64,000 nt of DNA, from the NCBI RefSeq assembly GCF_014836425.1, contig NZ_JACSQW010000006.1, positions 35,266 to 99,265 on the forward strand. Direction: 5' to 3'. This document shows, in pieces, positions 16,720 to 24,955 of this stretch (within the stretch, counting starts at the first letter, position 1; each line of letters begins with the position of its first letter). The notes beneath the pieces are model-generated. The model made no database searches. It saw only the letters and a list, made by a program, of their open reading frames with translations, and was not told the origin of the DNA. A program made the translations under genes and the position numbers. The stretch is from Limosilactobacillus avistercoris. Its GTDB lineage: Bacteria; Bacillota; Bacilli; Lactobacillales; Lactobacillaceae.

Positions 16720-18261
16720 CTACTTTAAGCTAAGCTTTTCAACATTCAGGATCTTATCAAGCCAGCCTTCATAGAAACTTTGCTCGTGACTAACTAAAAT
16801 TAAATTTCCCGGGAAATTTTGCAATGCCGTTTTCAACCCTTCCTTGGTTTCATCATCAAGGTGGTTTGTCGGTTCGTCCATTATCAAAAAGTTGGACGGG
16901 GTTAACTCTAAAATAGCCAGCTTAACCTTCGTTTGTTCCCCACCGGAAAGTAAGTGTAACGGCTTCATTGTATTTGCCGCATTAATTCCTGCCCGAGCTA
17001 GCTTTTGCCGAATTGTTTTCGGTTGCATCGTTGGGAACATATTTTGAATCATCTGTAATGGGGTCAGTGATGGATCGTCCCATTCAAGATCCTGATCAAA
17101 GTAGTTAACCTTGGCAGATGGTGAAAAAGTTGCTGTTCCACCAAGTGCAGGTATCTTCTTTAGGATTGACTTAATCAACGTTGATTTCCCAACACCATTA
17201 AATCCCGTGAACAGAAGCTTTTCTCCCATCGTCATTGAAAATGTTACGGGCGCTAACAATGGATGACCATACCCAACGGAAAGTTTTTCGACCCGAAGTG
17301 CATTGGCGGATCCGGTATTTTCGTACGGAAACTTAAAAGTTGCCTTTAAGTTATCTGCCGGTGGATCAATCCGCTTCATCCGGGCTAACATCTTTTCCCG
17401 TGACTTAGCCATTGTTGACTTTGATCCCGCCTTATTTTTTCGAATAAACCGTTCAGCCTTTTCAATAACAACCTGCTGCTTTTCGTATTCCCGTTCCTGG
17501 GTTTCTTTCCGCTCTTCCTTTTGGCGCATTGCCTGTTCAAAGCTCCCCCGGTATTTAGTAATTTTCCCGAAAGCAACATCACAGATCGTATTCGTTACCT
17601 GTTCCAAAAAGTCGTAATCGTGAGAGATGATCATTGCTGCCCCATCGAAGTCGTTCAAGTAGTCAATCAACCACTCAATGTGGGCCGTATCAAGGTAGTT
17701 AGTCGGTTCATCAAGCAGGATTACATCCGGCTTTTCGAGTAACATCTTTGCCAGGATAATTTTGGAACGCTGACCACCACTCATCTCAGAGACAACGTGA
17801 TCTTTCCCGATTTCGGTTAATCCTAACCCATTCATCACTCGCTCAACTTCGGTCTCAATATCATAGAAATTATGAGCATCCAATTGTTCTTGGAGTCGGC
17901 CAGCCTTAGTTAGCAACTCGTCATCCATCTTTTGAGCATATTCTTCGTACAGCTTATTCATCCGGTCATTAATTTCATAAAGATCGGCAAAAGCGGTATG
18001 GAGGAACTTAATTAAAGTCATCCCCTTAGGAATATCAACGTACTGGTCCAGGTAACCAATTTTAACGTTCTTAGCCCAAGTTACCGTTCCCGATACCGGG
18101 AGAACTTTCCCAATCAAGATCTTAATTAAGGTACTTTTACCAGCACCGTTTTGACCGACAATTCCCATATGCTCATGCTTTTCAAGCTGAAAGCTAGCGT
18201 CATTGTAGAGCTGCTTATCCGCATAACTCATTGTCAATCCCTTGACATCTAATACTGCCAT
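16720..18261 (-). CDS. ABC-F ATPase (YbiT/YkpA-like ribosome-associated type)
   Basis: A soluble protein of about 513 residues with two ABC domains and no membrane segments. Domain 1 has Walker A GQNGAGKST, signature MSGGQRSK and Walker B VILLDEPTNYLD. Domain 2 has GFNGVGKST, LLSGGEQTK and FLIMDEPTNHLD. A long charged linker rich in Lys/Glu/Arg (about residues 240-320) joins them, as in translation-factor ABC-F proteins that bind the ribosome E site. Length and linker fit the YbiT/YkpA group rather than antibiotic-resistance ABC-F proteins, though resistance cannot be excluded. The start MAVLDVKGL (18261) follows GGAGAG; an earlier in-frame start at 18327 is not supported. Confidence 0.88.
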   Translation of the reverse strand: MAVLDVKGLTMSYADKQLYNDASFQLEKHEHMGIVGQNGAGKSTLIKILIGKVLPVSGTVTWAKNVKIGYLDQYVDIPKGMTLIKFLHTAFADLYEINDRMNKLYEEYAQKMDDELLTKAGRLQEQLDAHNFYDIETEVERVMNGLGLTEIGKDHVVSEMSGGQRSKIILAKMLLEKPDVILLDEPTNYLDTAHIEWLIDYLNDFDGAAMIISHDYDFLEQVTNTICDVAFGKITKYRGSFEQAMRQKEERKETQEREYEKQQVVIEKAERFIRKNKAGSKSTMAKSREKMLARMKRIDPPADNLKATFKFPYENTGSANALRVEKLSVGYGHPLLAPVTFSMTMGEKLLFTGFNGVGKSTLIKSILKKIPALGGTATFSPSAKVNYFDQDLEWDDPSLTPLQMIQNMFPTMQPKTIRQKLARAGINAANTMKPLHLLSGGEQTKVKLAILELTPSNFLIMDEPTNHLDDETKEGLKTALQNFPGNLILVSHEQSFYEGWLDKILNVEKLSLK

Positions 18262-18357
18262 GTCTTCTCTCCTCATTTTTCCGTTTAAACTGCTTAATAT
18301 GGTAACACAAATCAAATTTCTCTCCAAACCGATTATTAAAGGAATCTCATTTTTGCC

Positions 18358-18620
18358 TTGACATCCAGATCATCCTTCGCTAAACTATAACCAATCTTAA
18401 ATGAACGGAGAATGTTAAATGATTATGTCTCGCACCAACAAGTTAAATACTTGGCAAAGCCGGTAATTCGGGTTGAGTTCGTCATGGATGCAACCTGAGA
18501 TGACAGATTGCATCTGTGCCGGCTGAGAAGTGATCATTTATTCAGTCTGCATGGATCCTACATGCAGGCTTTTCTTTTTTCAAAAGCGGAGAGCCCCTTG
18601 CATGTGGTTCCCCGTTTTTT
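18358..18620 (+). promoter_or_regulatory. Tryptophan-type leader-peptide attenuator with tandem terminators
   Basis: Promoter: TTGACA (18358-18363), 17 bases, TAAACT (18381-18386). A 15-codon ORF with one Trp codon follows (18419-18466). Segments: 1:2 is AGCCGGTA (18458-18465) with TGCCGGCT (18517-18524), enclosing GATGCAA/TTGCATC. 2:3 is GGCTGA (18521-18526) with TCAGTC (18542-18547). 3:4 is GTCTGCATG (18545-18553) with CATGCAGGC (18561-18569), followed by a T-rich run (terminator). Segment 1 begins four bases after the TGG codon. A second hairpin plus TTTTTT lies at about 18588-18620. All pairings were made by eye. Confidence 0.78.
18419..18466 (+). CDS. Regulatory leader peptide with a Trp codon (15 aa)
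   Basis: The ORF MIMSRTNKLNTWQSR has its ATG eight bases after CGGAG (18406-18410). Its single Trp codon TGG is at 18452-18454, immediately before the first attenuator arm, which is where a ribosome short of Trp-tRNA would stall. An overlapping frame starting at 18413 is longer but lacks correct ribosome binding site spacing. The peptide itself probably has no function. Confidence 0.72.
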   Translation: MIMSRTNKLNTWQSR

Positions 18621-18644
18621 CTTTAGGGAAGGAGTTTTATCTTT

Positions 18645-19634
18645 ATGAAAAGAATGTCCGCAGTCATTATCCTGCTGCTTGGCTTTCTCGGTATTGCATT
18701 TTTCACCGAAAACGGCGGTGTTGTTAAGCAACGGGTACCAAAAGTCGGGGTATTAACCTTAATGCACCACCCTGCCTTAGATCAAATCTACAAGGGGTAC
18801 GTCGATGAGCTGGCTAAGGAAGGCTACCACAACGGGAAAAACATTAAAATTGAATATGAGAACGCCAATGGTGACCAGAGTAATCTTAAAACAATGGCCA
18901 ATACATTGACGAATAACAATCCAACGGTTCTCTTTGGGATTACTACACCCGCTGCTCAAGCGCTCGCTAATTCTACTACTAAAACACCAATCATCCTCGG
19001 TGGTGTTTCTAATCCTCAGGGAGCTGGCTTAGTGAAAAACAACCAGCATCCTGGTGGCAACATTAGCGGTGTCTCTGATTTAGCACCAATTCACCAACAA
19101 CTAACCTTAATTAAGCAATTTGTTCCTAACCTCAAAACTCTCGGGGTAATTTATACTTCTAACGATAGTTCTGGTGTTACTGGTTACCACCAAATTGCCC
19201 GTGAATGTAAGAAGATGAATATCAAGCTTAAGGCTTACTCGATTTCAAACAGTAATGACTTGAACCAGGTTTCTCAACAAATGGTAAGCCAAGTAGATGC
19301 AGTAATTGTCCCAACTGATAATACGGTTGCTGGTGCAATGCAGACATTGGTAAAGAATGCGGATGCTGCTAATAAACCCGTCTTCCCTGCTACTGACACC
19401 ATGGTTAAGCAGGGTGGCGTTGCAACATACAGTGTTAACCAATACAAGCTTGGTGTAATGGGCGCCAAAATGACCGTAAAAGTCCTTAAGGGAGAGAAAG
19501 TTGGTAACTTGCCAATTGAATACGTTCGTCGCGGTGAACCAGTCCTTAACCTTAAGCAGGCTCAAAAACTCCACTTACAAATTCCTGCCCAGTTCGAACA
19601 CGAAGCACAAACAAAGGGGGAAGTATACAAATGA
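18645..19634 (+). CDS. trpX: ABC transporter substrate-binding protein, TrpX-like (PF04392)
   Basis: Extracellular binding protein of 329 residues with an N-terminal hydrophobic segment (VIILLLGFLGIAFF) and no lipobox Cys, so it is probably membrane-anchored or cleaved by signal peptidase I. The mature part starts PKVGVLTLMHHPALD and contains GVSNPQGAGLV and VIVPTDNTVAGAM, typical of the ABC_sub_bind family of TrpX proteins. It is the first gene of a three-gene operon with a permease and an ATPase overlapping by 4 and 8 bases. A tryptophan substrate is inferred from the Trp codon in the attenuator and from streptococcal trpXYZ. Confidence 0.82.
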   Translation: MKRMSAVIILLLGFLGIAFFTENGGVVKQRVPKVGVLTLMHHPALDQIYKGYVDELAKEGYHNGKNIKIEYENANGDQSNLKTMANTLTNNNPTVLFGITTPAAQALANSTTKTPIILGGVSNPQGAGLVKNNQHPGGNISGVSDLAPIHQQLTLIKQFVPNLKTLGVIYTSNDSSGVTGYHQIARECKKMNIKLKAYSISNSNDLNQVSQQMVSQVDAVIVPTDNTVAGAMQTLVKNADAANKPVFPATDTMVKQGGVATYSVNQYKLGVMGAKMTVKVLKGEKVGNLPIEYVRRGEPVLNLKQAQKLHLQIPAQFEHEAQTKGEVYK

Positions 19635-20530
19635 ATCTAATCGTCTCATCTATCGGTCAAGGATTATTGTGGGCATTACTCGGTCTTGGTCTTTACCTTA
19701 CATTCCGGATCCTTGATTTTTGTGATATGACAGTTGAAGGAACTTTCCCTCTTGGTGCCGCCACCGCAGTTACCGCCATTGCAAACGGAATTAACCCGTT
19801 TTTAGCAACGTTATTGGCGATCGGTGCTGGAATGATTGCTGGCCTAATTACCGGTCTTCTTTATACTAAGGGAAAGATCCCAAGCCTCCTAGCTGGAATC
19901 CTGACCATGACCGCAATTTACTCCGTGGATTTACGGATCATGGGGAAATCTAACATCTCATTATTGGGAAAGCCAACACTTTTTAATGGTAATTTTCTTC
20001 GTCAACTTCCCCAATTCTTTGATAGTGTAACTGTCGGCTTAATTGTAATTATCATCGTAACGATCCTAATGATGATCTTTCTCGCCACCGATTATGGGCA
20101 AGCATTCATTGCAACCGGGGATAACCCCACAATGGCAAAGTCATTAGGAATTCACACTGACAAAATGATTAATGTTGGCTTAATGGTTTCTAACGGGATG
20201 GTTGCTCTCTGTGGTGCCCTCGTTGCCCAAAGCAATGGCTATGCTGACGTTAATATGGGGATTGGGACCATCGTTATTGCCTTAGCTTCAATTATTATTG
20301 GTGAAGTGGCCTTTGGTGACCTCACTCTTAACCAGCGGCTCGTTGCAGTGACCCTTGGTTCAATCATCTATCGCCTAATTTTATTGGCAGTATTACAACT
20401 CGGCTTCTCCGCTAACGACCTCAACTTAATTTCTTCAATTGTCCTTGCAATCTGCATGATGCTACCACAATTGGAAAAGGTTGTTAATTTAAAAAAGCCA
20501 ATCCTGAAAGGAGTGCAACCACATGAGTAA
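19631..20530 (+). CDS. trpY: ABC transporter permease, TrpY-like
   Basis: Membrane permease of 299 residues with eight to ten hydrophobic helices, of the branched-chain/ribose type (BPD_transp_2). Visible features include GLGLYLTFRILDFCDMTVEG at the N terminus and the loop ATGDNPTMAKSLGI, a typical EAA-like coupling site. It forms the channel for the TrpX-bound ligand. The start ATG overlaps the trpX stop (ATGA), and the 3' end overlaps trpZ by eight bases. Confidence 0.82.
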   Translation: MNLIVSSIGQGLLWALLGLGLYLTFRILDFCDMTVEGTFPLGAATAVTAIANGINPFLATLLAIGAGMIAGLITGLLYTKGKIPSLLAGILTMTAIYSVDLRIMGKSNISLLGKPTLFNGNFLRQLPQFFDSVTVGLIVIIIVTILMMIFLATDYGQAFIATGDNPTMAKSLGIHTDKMINVGLMVSNGMVALCGALVAQSNGYADVNMGIGTIVIALASIIIGEVAFGDLTLNQRLVAVTLGSIIYRLILLAVLQLGFSANDLNLISSIVLAICMMLPQLEKVVNLKKPILKGVQPHE

Positions 20531-21287
20531 GCCCATTTTAGAATTAAAAAATGTCAAGACAGTTGTTAATAAGGGAACTGCAAACGAAACCACGATTCTC
20601 AAAGGAATTAATTTAAAAATTAACGAAGGTGACTTTATTACCATTGTCGGCACTAACGGGGCCGGTAAGTCAACCCTCTTCAATGTTATTGGCGGGAACC
20701 TCCATGCTGACAGCGGACAGATTCTTCATAATGGTAAGGACATCACCCGTTCAACTGAAGAACAACGAACGTCCTTTCTTGCCCGCGTCTTTCAGGATCC
20801 AAAGCTTGGAACAGCTCCCCGGATGACCGTTGCTGAAAATATGCTGCTCGCAACAAAGCGTGGTGAAAAACGTCACCTGATTTTGCGAAAACTAAAGCAA
20901 AATATGGAACGGTTCACCAAATTAGCTGCCACGATGAATAACGGGTTAGAAAACCGAATGACCACCGCAACCGGAGCCCTTTCTGGCGGTCAACGGCAGG
21001 CGCTTAGCTTTTTAATGGCTACTCTCAAGCGCCCTGATATTCTACTATTGGATGAACATACTGCCGCCCTTGATCCGCACACGAGTCTGAACCTTCTTCA
21101 TGCCACTGATGAGCGGATCAATCAGGATCACCTGACAGCTCTGATGATTACTCATCACCTAGAAGATGCCTTAACATACGGTAATCGGTTAATTGTCCTA
21201 AAAAATGGCCAAATTAAAGCCGACTTTAAGGGCGAAGCAAAACAACAGCTCACCACTGACAAACTCTACACCTATTTTGAAGATTAA
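20523..21287 (+). CDS. trpZ: ABC transporter ATP-binding protein, TrpZ-like
   Basis: ATPase of 254 residues. Walker A is GTNGAGKST, the Q-loop region is RVFQDPKLG, the signature is LSGGQRQALS, Walker B is ILLLDEHTAALD, and the switch His is in ITHHLEDA. The Asp-Glu-His order in DEHTAALD replaces the usual DEPTAALD, a known variation in this subfamily. It energises uptake through TrpXY. It is the last gene of the operon; no strong terminator was seen, but the cad promoter begins three bases after its stop. Confidence 0.85.
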   Translation: MSKPILELKNVKTVVNKGTANETTILKGINLKINEGDFITIVGTNGAGKSTLFNVIGGNLHADSGQILHNGKDITRSTEEQRTSFLARVFQDPKLGTAPRMTVAENMLLATKRGEKRHLILRKLKQNMERFTKLAATMNNGLENRMTTATGALSGGQRQALSFLMATLKRPDILLLDEHTAALDPHTSLNLLHATDERINQDHLTALMITHHLEDALTYGNRLIVLKNGQIKADFKGEAKQQLTTDKLYTYFED

Positions 21288-21289
21288 CC

Positions 21290-21349
21290 TTGTAAATATT
21301 CCAAAAATGATATATATTAAAAAATGAAATATATCGTTTTTGGAATATT
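21290..21349 (+). promoter_or_regulatory. cadDX promoter and ArsR-type operator
   Basis: TTGTAA (21290-21295) and TATATT (21313-21318) are 17 bases apart. A long inverted repeat covers them: AATATTCCAAAAATGATATAT (arm from 21296) against ATATATCGTTTTTGGAATATT (arm to 21349), with one mismatch in 21 positions. An operator over the promoter fits repression by the ArsR-type regulator encoded two genes later and release by metal. Confidence 0.78.
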
Positions 21350-21362
21350 GGAGGTTTAAATC

Positions 21363-21938
21363 ATGAATTATTGGCTTCTTTTTGTTACCTTTATTGCCGT
21401 TAATCTAGACTTCTTCTTTATCTTGCTTTGTCTGGTCAATAAATATCCATTGCGAGACGTTATCATCGGTTACATGATTGGGGTCGCTCTCCTAGTTACT
21501 TCTAGTTTTGCTGCTGGAAAGGTGCTTGCACTCTTCTTTCCTGAATGGCTCCTTGGCTTCCTTGGGATTTTGCCAATTTACATGGCACTCCACGATAACG
21601 ATGAAGATCCCAACCAACAATCAGCCACTCGATCACCAATTCTGATCGTTCTCATAACATACCTTGCAGTTTGCTCTGGTTGTAATCTCTCGATCTTCTT
21701 ACCAATCCTCACGGGAATTTCACTCAATCATTTTGGCTTGGCCTTAAGTTTCATTCTTACCCTCACCATTCTCGTTGTAATTTTGATTAAGGAAATTGGT
21801 AAACTATCACCAGTCGCCCGGTTCATGGATAAATATAGCGAACTGCTAATGAAAATTATCTACATTGGAGTCGGAATATATGTTTTCTTCGATAGCGGAC
21901 TGATCCGTCACTTGGCACAGTGGGGCGGTCTGGTATAA
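21363..21938 (+). CDS. cadD: Cadmium resistance transporter CadD
   Basis: A membrane protein of 191 residues with about five to six helices, of the CadD family (PF03596). The N terminus NYWLLFVTFIAVNLDFFFILL resembles the family pattern, and VCSGCNLSIFLPI carries a Cys pair. It is thought to export Cd2+ and possibly other divalent metals. It is followed, with overlap of the open frames, by an ArsR-family regulator; the pair matches the cadD-cadX module of staphylococci and lactic acid bacteria. The length is slightly short of the usual 200-210 but complete at both ends. Confidence 0.85.
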   Translation: MNYWLLFVTFIAVNLDFFFILLCLVNKYPLRDVIIGYMIGVALLVTSSFAAGKVLALFFPEWLLGFLGILPIYMALHDNDEDPNQQSATRSPILIVLITYLAVCSGCNLSIFLPILTGISLNHFGLALSFILTLTILVVILIKEIGKLSPVARFMDKYSELLMKIIYIGVGIYVFFDSGLIRHLAQWGGLV

Positions 21939-21970
21939 TATTCACCAAAAAGCGATGGAGGCCTTCACCT

Positions 21971-22300
21971 GTGGAACAACCAGATGTTTTAATTAACGAA
22001 GCGGCAAAGATTTACAAAGTATTAAGCAATAGCACAAGAATCAAAATTCTCTACTATCTCCGTCATCAAACTGATGAGGTTGATGTAAAAACAATTGTTA
22101 ATGATCTTGGTCTTGCCCAACCAGTGGTTTCCAAACAACTCGGAATCCTCCGGCGTTACCAACTGGTCTGTTCTCGTCGCTCTGGCACCCGGGTTTTCTA
22201 CATCCTTGACGATCCCCACATTATGGAATTAACGGATGACATGATTGCTCACGTTAAACACGAAATCAAAGGCGAACCCCACCCGAAGAATTTGTATTAG
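21971..22300 (+). CDS. cadX: ArsR-family metal-responsive repressor CadX
   Basis: A winged-helix regulator of about 109 residues, MEQPDVLINEAAKIYKVLS, with the helix-turn-helix DLGLAQPVVSKQLGILRRYQLV. The start is a GTG at 21971, nine bases after GGAGG; the frame is open further upstream into cadD, but those starts have no binding site. Metal ligands of the alpha-3N or alpha-5 type are not obvious: only one Cys (VCSRRSG) is seen, so the sensing site is uncertain. It probably represses its own operon by binding the inverted repeat at 21296-21349. An AGAGTG palindrome remnant starts at its stop codon. Confidence 0.83.
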   Translation: MEQPDVLINEAAKIYKVLSNSTRIKILYYLRHQTDEVDVKTIVNDLGLAQPVVSKQLGILRRYQLVCSRRSGTRVFYILDDPHIMELTDDMIAHVKHEIKGEPHPKNLY

Positions 22301-22330
22301 AGAGAGTGCGAACCGCGACGGACTAGCTTC
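22300..22330 (+). repeat. Remnant of the palindromic repeat, copy G
   Basis: Directly after the TAG stop of cadX the sequence AGAGAGTGCGAACCGCGACG followed by GACTAGC matches the start of the type I element read on the minus strand at the other loci. The rest of the hairpin is missing, so this is a 5' fragment in the sense orientation of its gene. Confidence 0.62.
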
Positions 22331-22363
22331 CTTGCATTACAATATCAATATCCTTTAAGATAA

Positions 22364-22397
22364 TAAGAGGCTAAGAGTATTCTTGGTCTCTTTAATA
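22364..22397 (+). terminator. Weak terminator after cadDX
   Basis: AAGAGGCTAAGA can pair with TCTTGGTCTCTT with an imperfect centre, followed by TAATAATTT. Confidence 0.5.
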
Positions 22398-22428
22398 ATT
22401 TAAACAATTTTTAACGGGAGGATTATTT

Positions 22429-23763
22429 GTGAATAACCTATTTGAGCGTACTTCGATCAAAAAGGCCTATTTTACTCTTGCACTACCGGTAGTGTTAAGT
22501 ATGGCTGTAACGCTTATTTATAATCTGGTTGATACTTTCTTTGTTTCTAAGACTGGTAACCCTGACCTAGTTGCTGGAGTATCTCAGGGAGCGCCAATTT
22601 TTACCTTGATGATTGCGATTGGTGATATTTTCGGTCTTGGTGGCAGTTCATTAATTTCACGGCTTTTCGGTGAGCGTAAGGATCAACTTGCAAGAAACGT
22701 TTCCGGCTACGCTTTCTATTACTCAATAGCCTGTGGAATTGTTGTTACAATCATTCTATTAGTCTTTCAAAATCCAATCCTTCACCTACTCGGGGCCTCA
22801 CCTAGTACCTGGAAGTACGCCCGTGAATATTACCTGGTAATTGCTTGGGGAGCGGCATTTATCATCTTTGGTTTATCGCCAACCAATATTCTTCGAACGG
22901 AAGGCCTAGCGATTCAGTCAATGATTGCCTCAATGGCTGGAACAATCATTAACATCTTCTTAAACCCGATCTTTATTTTCACCTGTGGATTAGGAGCTGC
23001 CGGCTCTGCCCTGGCAACGGTCACTTCAAGCGTAATTGCAGATATTATCATGATCTATTACCTCAGAACGAAGAGCAAGAAACTGACGACCTCAATTCAT
23101 GAAACGAAAATTAGCCGGCATTACCAACTTCAGATCTACGCCATCGGGATTCCCGCATCAATTACCAACATCATGGTCTCCTTTGCCACTGCAATGACTA
23201 ACCGCTACTTAATTTCATATGGAGCCAATAGTGTTGCTGCAATGGGGATTGCGATGAAAGCTAATTCAATCATTATTATGATCATGGTCGGTTTTGCCTT
23301 TGGTGCCCAACCATTAATTGGTTATGCCTACGGTGCCCGAAACGAAAAACGCTTTTACGAAATTATCCATTTTGATTTATTTGTTATTTCTTCAATTAAC
23401 ATTGTCTTAACAATCCTTCTTCTTATTTTTGCTCCTGAAGTAATTCGTATCTTTATGAACGATCCGGTAATCGTTAAAGAAGGAGCCTTGATGCTTCGCT
23501 GGTTATCTATAACAACTACTTTAGCTGGGATAATCCTGGTATTTACCACCGCTTTCCAGTCAATGGGAAAGGCTGTCCCGGCTTTTTGGTTATCATTCAG
23601 TCGTCAAGGGTTAATCTTTGGCCTAGCTATCGTTATTTTGGCTCATTTCTTTGGTTATACGGGAATCTTAGCTGCTCAAGCATGTTCAGACGTGCTAACT
23701 TTGATTTTGGGACTAATCTTCTACAAAGTCTATGAACCACACTTTGATAGAAAGGAAAGCTGA
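22429..23763 (+). CDS. MATE-family multidrug efflux transporter (MepA-like)
   Basis: A 444-residue membrane protein with 12 predicted helices in two MatE halves. The N terminus MNNLFERTSIKKAYFTLALP and the TM1 pattern LVDTFFVSKTGNPDLVAGV match MepA-type exporters, which use Na+ or H+ gradients to expel drugs or other organic cations. The start is GTG (22429) behind GGGAGG. It is monocistronic with a terminator shared with trxA. The substrate cannot be predicted. Confidence 0.88.
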   Translation: MNNLFERTSIKKAYFTLALPVVLSMAVTLIYNLVDTFFVSKTGNPDLVAGVSQGAPIFTLMIAIGDIFGLGGSSLISRLFGERKDQLARNVSGYAFYYSIACGIVVTIILLVFQNPILHLLGASPSTWKYAREYYLVIAWGAAFIIFGLSPTNILRTEGLAIQSMIASMAGTIINIFLNPIFIFTCGLGAAGSALATVTSSVIADIIMIYYLRTKSKKLTTSIHETKISRHYQLQIYAIGIPASITNIMVSFATAMTNRYLISYGANSVAAMGIAMKANSIIIMIMVGFAFGAQPLIGYAYGARNEKRFYEIIHFDLFVISSINIVLTILLLIFAPEVIRIFMNDPVIVKEGALMLRWLSITTTLAGIILVFTTAFQSMGKAVPAFWLSFSRQGLIFGLAIVILAHFFGYTGILAAQACSDVLTLILGLIFYKVYEPHFDRKES

Positions 23764-23812
23764 ATAATAAAGCTTTTTAAGTTTCCGATTGGTTCTCCAT
23801 AAAAAGAAGACT

Positions 23813-23858
23813 AAAAAACTTGGGGACGGAAAAAATTTTCCGTTCCCAAGTTTTTTAG
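23813..23858. terminator. Bidirectional terminator between the MATE gene and trxA
   Basis: AAAAAACTTGGGGACGGAAAA pairs with TTTTCCGTTCCCAAGTTTTTT; it overlaps the trxA stop codon. Confidence 0.88.
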
Positions 23859-24169
23859 ATTTTTCTTGAAAAGTAATGATCCAACTTTGCTTCAGGGTAG
23901 AAGCCCGTTACCTTTTCTTTAGCAACGCCATCGCGAAAAAGGATCAGGGTTGGGATGCTCATTACTTTGTATTTAGCAGCCATTTCTTTATTATCATCAA
24001 CATTCAACTTCAAAAACTTAATTTTACCGGCATACTTTTTTTCGAGGTTTTCCAATGCCGGAGCCATCATCTTGCAGGGGCCACACCAGGGAGCCCAGAA
24101 GTCAACCACCACCACTGGAGCAGAGCTAGTCAACTCAGCAAAAGTCTGGTCAGTCACAACTGTTGCCAT
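23855..24169 (-). CDS. trxA: Thioredoxin
   Basis: A classic 104-residue thioredoxin with the active site WAPWCGPCKMMAP at residues ~27-36 and the cis-Pro in MSIPTLILF. It reduces protein disulfides in the cytoplasm and is expected to be recycled by thioredoxin reductase, whose gene is not in the window. It is the last gene of a minus-strand operon: terC ends two bases before it, which indicates translational coupling. Confidence 0.95.
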   Translation of the reverse strand: MATVVTDQTFAELTSSAPVVVVDFWAPWCGPCKMMAPALENLEKKYAGKIKFLKLNVDDNKEMAAKYKVMSIPTLILFRDGVAKEKVTGFYPEAKLDHYFSRKI

Positions 24170-24171
24170 TG

Positions 24172-24933
24172 CTATTCTTCCTTTCGTTTTGGTTGACGAA
24201 GATAGTGAATGATCATCGTAACGACAAAGACAATGAGGACAAATGCCCCAAAGTAACCGGATGGTATTTCAATGTCAATTGCCGGAATAGTTAAGAAGAG
24301 CTTAATTGCAATAATGAAAATTAAGACATACGCCATTGGTTCCAGTTCTGGAATCTTCCGCATTAACTTCATAATAATTTCAGCGACACCACGCATACAT
24401 GCAATCCCAATAATCCCCCCGATTAAGACGATTACTGGATTATTTGAAATTGCCAAAGATGCCAATACGGAGTCAATTGAGAAGATAATGTCCATCATTT
24501 CAATCTGGGCAACTACCGACCAAAATAGCTTTCTTCCCGTTAAGTTTCCGCCTAAACGATGAATTAACGGTTTTTTCTCTTTCTTTTGCTTATGAGAAAA
24601 CTTGGCACTGAAGAATCGGTACACTAAGTACATCAGGTAAACAGAACCAAGAACCTTAATTTCCCAAAAGTGGATCAAGTAGGTTCCTAACCCAATAACC
24701 AGGAACCGGAAAATATACGAACCCCAAATCCCGTAGAAAAGTGATTCTTCCTGTTCCTTTAGCGTTGGCAAGACTCGTGTTTGGGCAGCCAACACAATCG
24801 CATTATCGACCGAAAGCAAACACTCAATTAATACTAAGGAAAGGATAATCAACCAATCCTGTCCTGAAGTAATTACCATTGCCCAATTATGACCATCAAA
24901 GAATGGACCATAAAGCTTTTCTAAAAGTGACAA
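24172..24933 (-). CDS. TerC-family integral membrane protein (YkoY-like)
   Basis: A 253-residue membrane protein with seven to eight helices. The family signatures are visible: SLVLIECLLSVDNAIVLAA near residue 30 and EMMDIIFSIDSVLASLA near residue 145, with acidic residues in the membrane that could bind Mn2+. TerC/YkoY proteins are implicated in manganese export and metalation of secreted proteins. In this operon it is directly followed by trxA and preceded by a pseudouridine synthase gene, 22 bases away. No yybP-ykoY riboswitch is present in that short gap. Confidence 0.85.
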   Translation of the reverse strand: MSLLEKLYGPFFDGHNWAMVITSGQDWLIILSLVLIECLLSVDNAIVLAAQTRVLPTLKEQEESLFYGIWGSYIFRFLVIGLGTYLIHFWEIKVLGSVYLMYLVYRFFSAKFSHKQKKEKKPLIHRLGGNLTGRKLFWSVVAQIEMMDIIFSIDSVLASLAISNNPVIVLIGGIIGIACMRGVAEIIMKLMRKIPELEPMAYVLIFIIAIKLFLTIPAIDIEIPSGYFGAFVLIVFVVTMIIHYLRQPKRKEE

Positions 24934-24955
24934 TCAATGTCCTCCTTTAATTTCT

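Noticed and set aside
18413..18502. A longer 29-codon frame as the trp leader peptide
   Set aside because: Its ATG is only two bases from the GGAG site; the overlapping 15-codon ORF has the right spacing and places a Trp codon at the attenuator.
23876..24212. Two overlapping plus-strand frames of ~85-106 codons opposite trxA
   Set aside because: They are antisense to trxA and terC, both recognised with full motifs.
24934..24955. A yybP-ykoY manganese riboswitch before terC
   Set aside because: The gap to the preceding gene is 22 bases, too short for the riboswitch.
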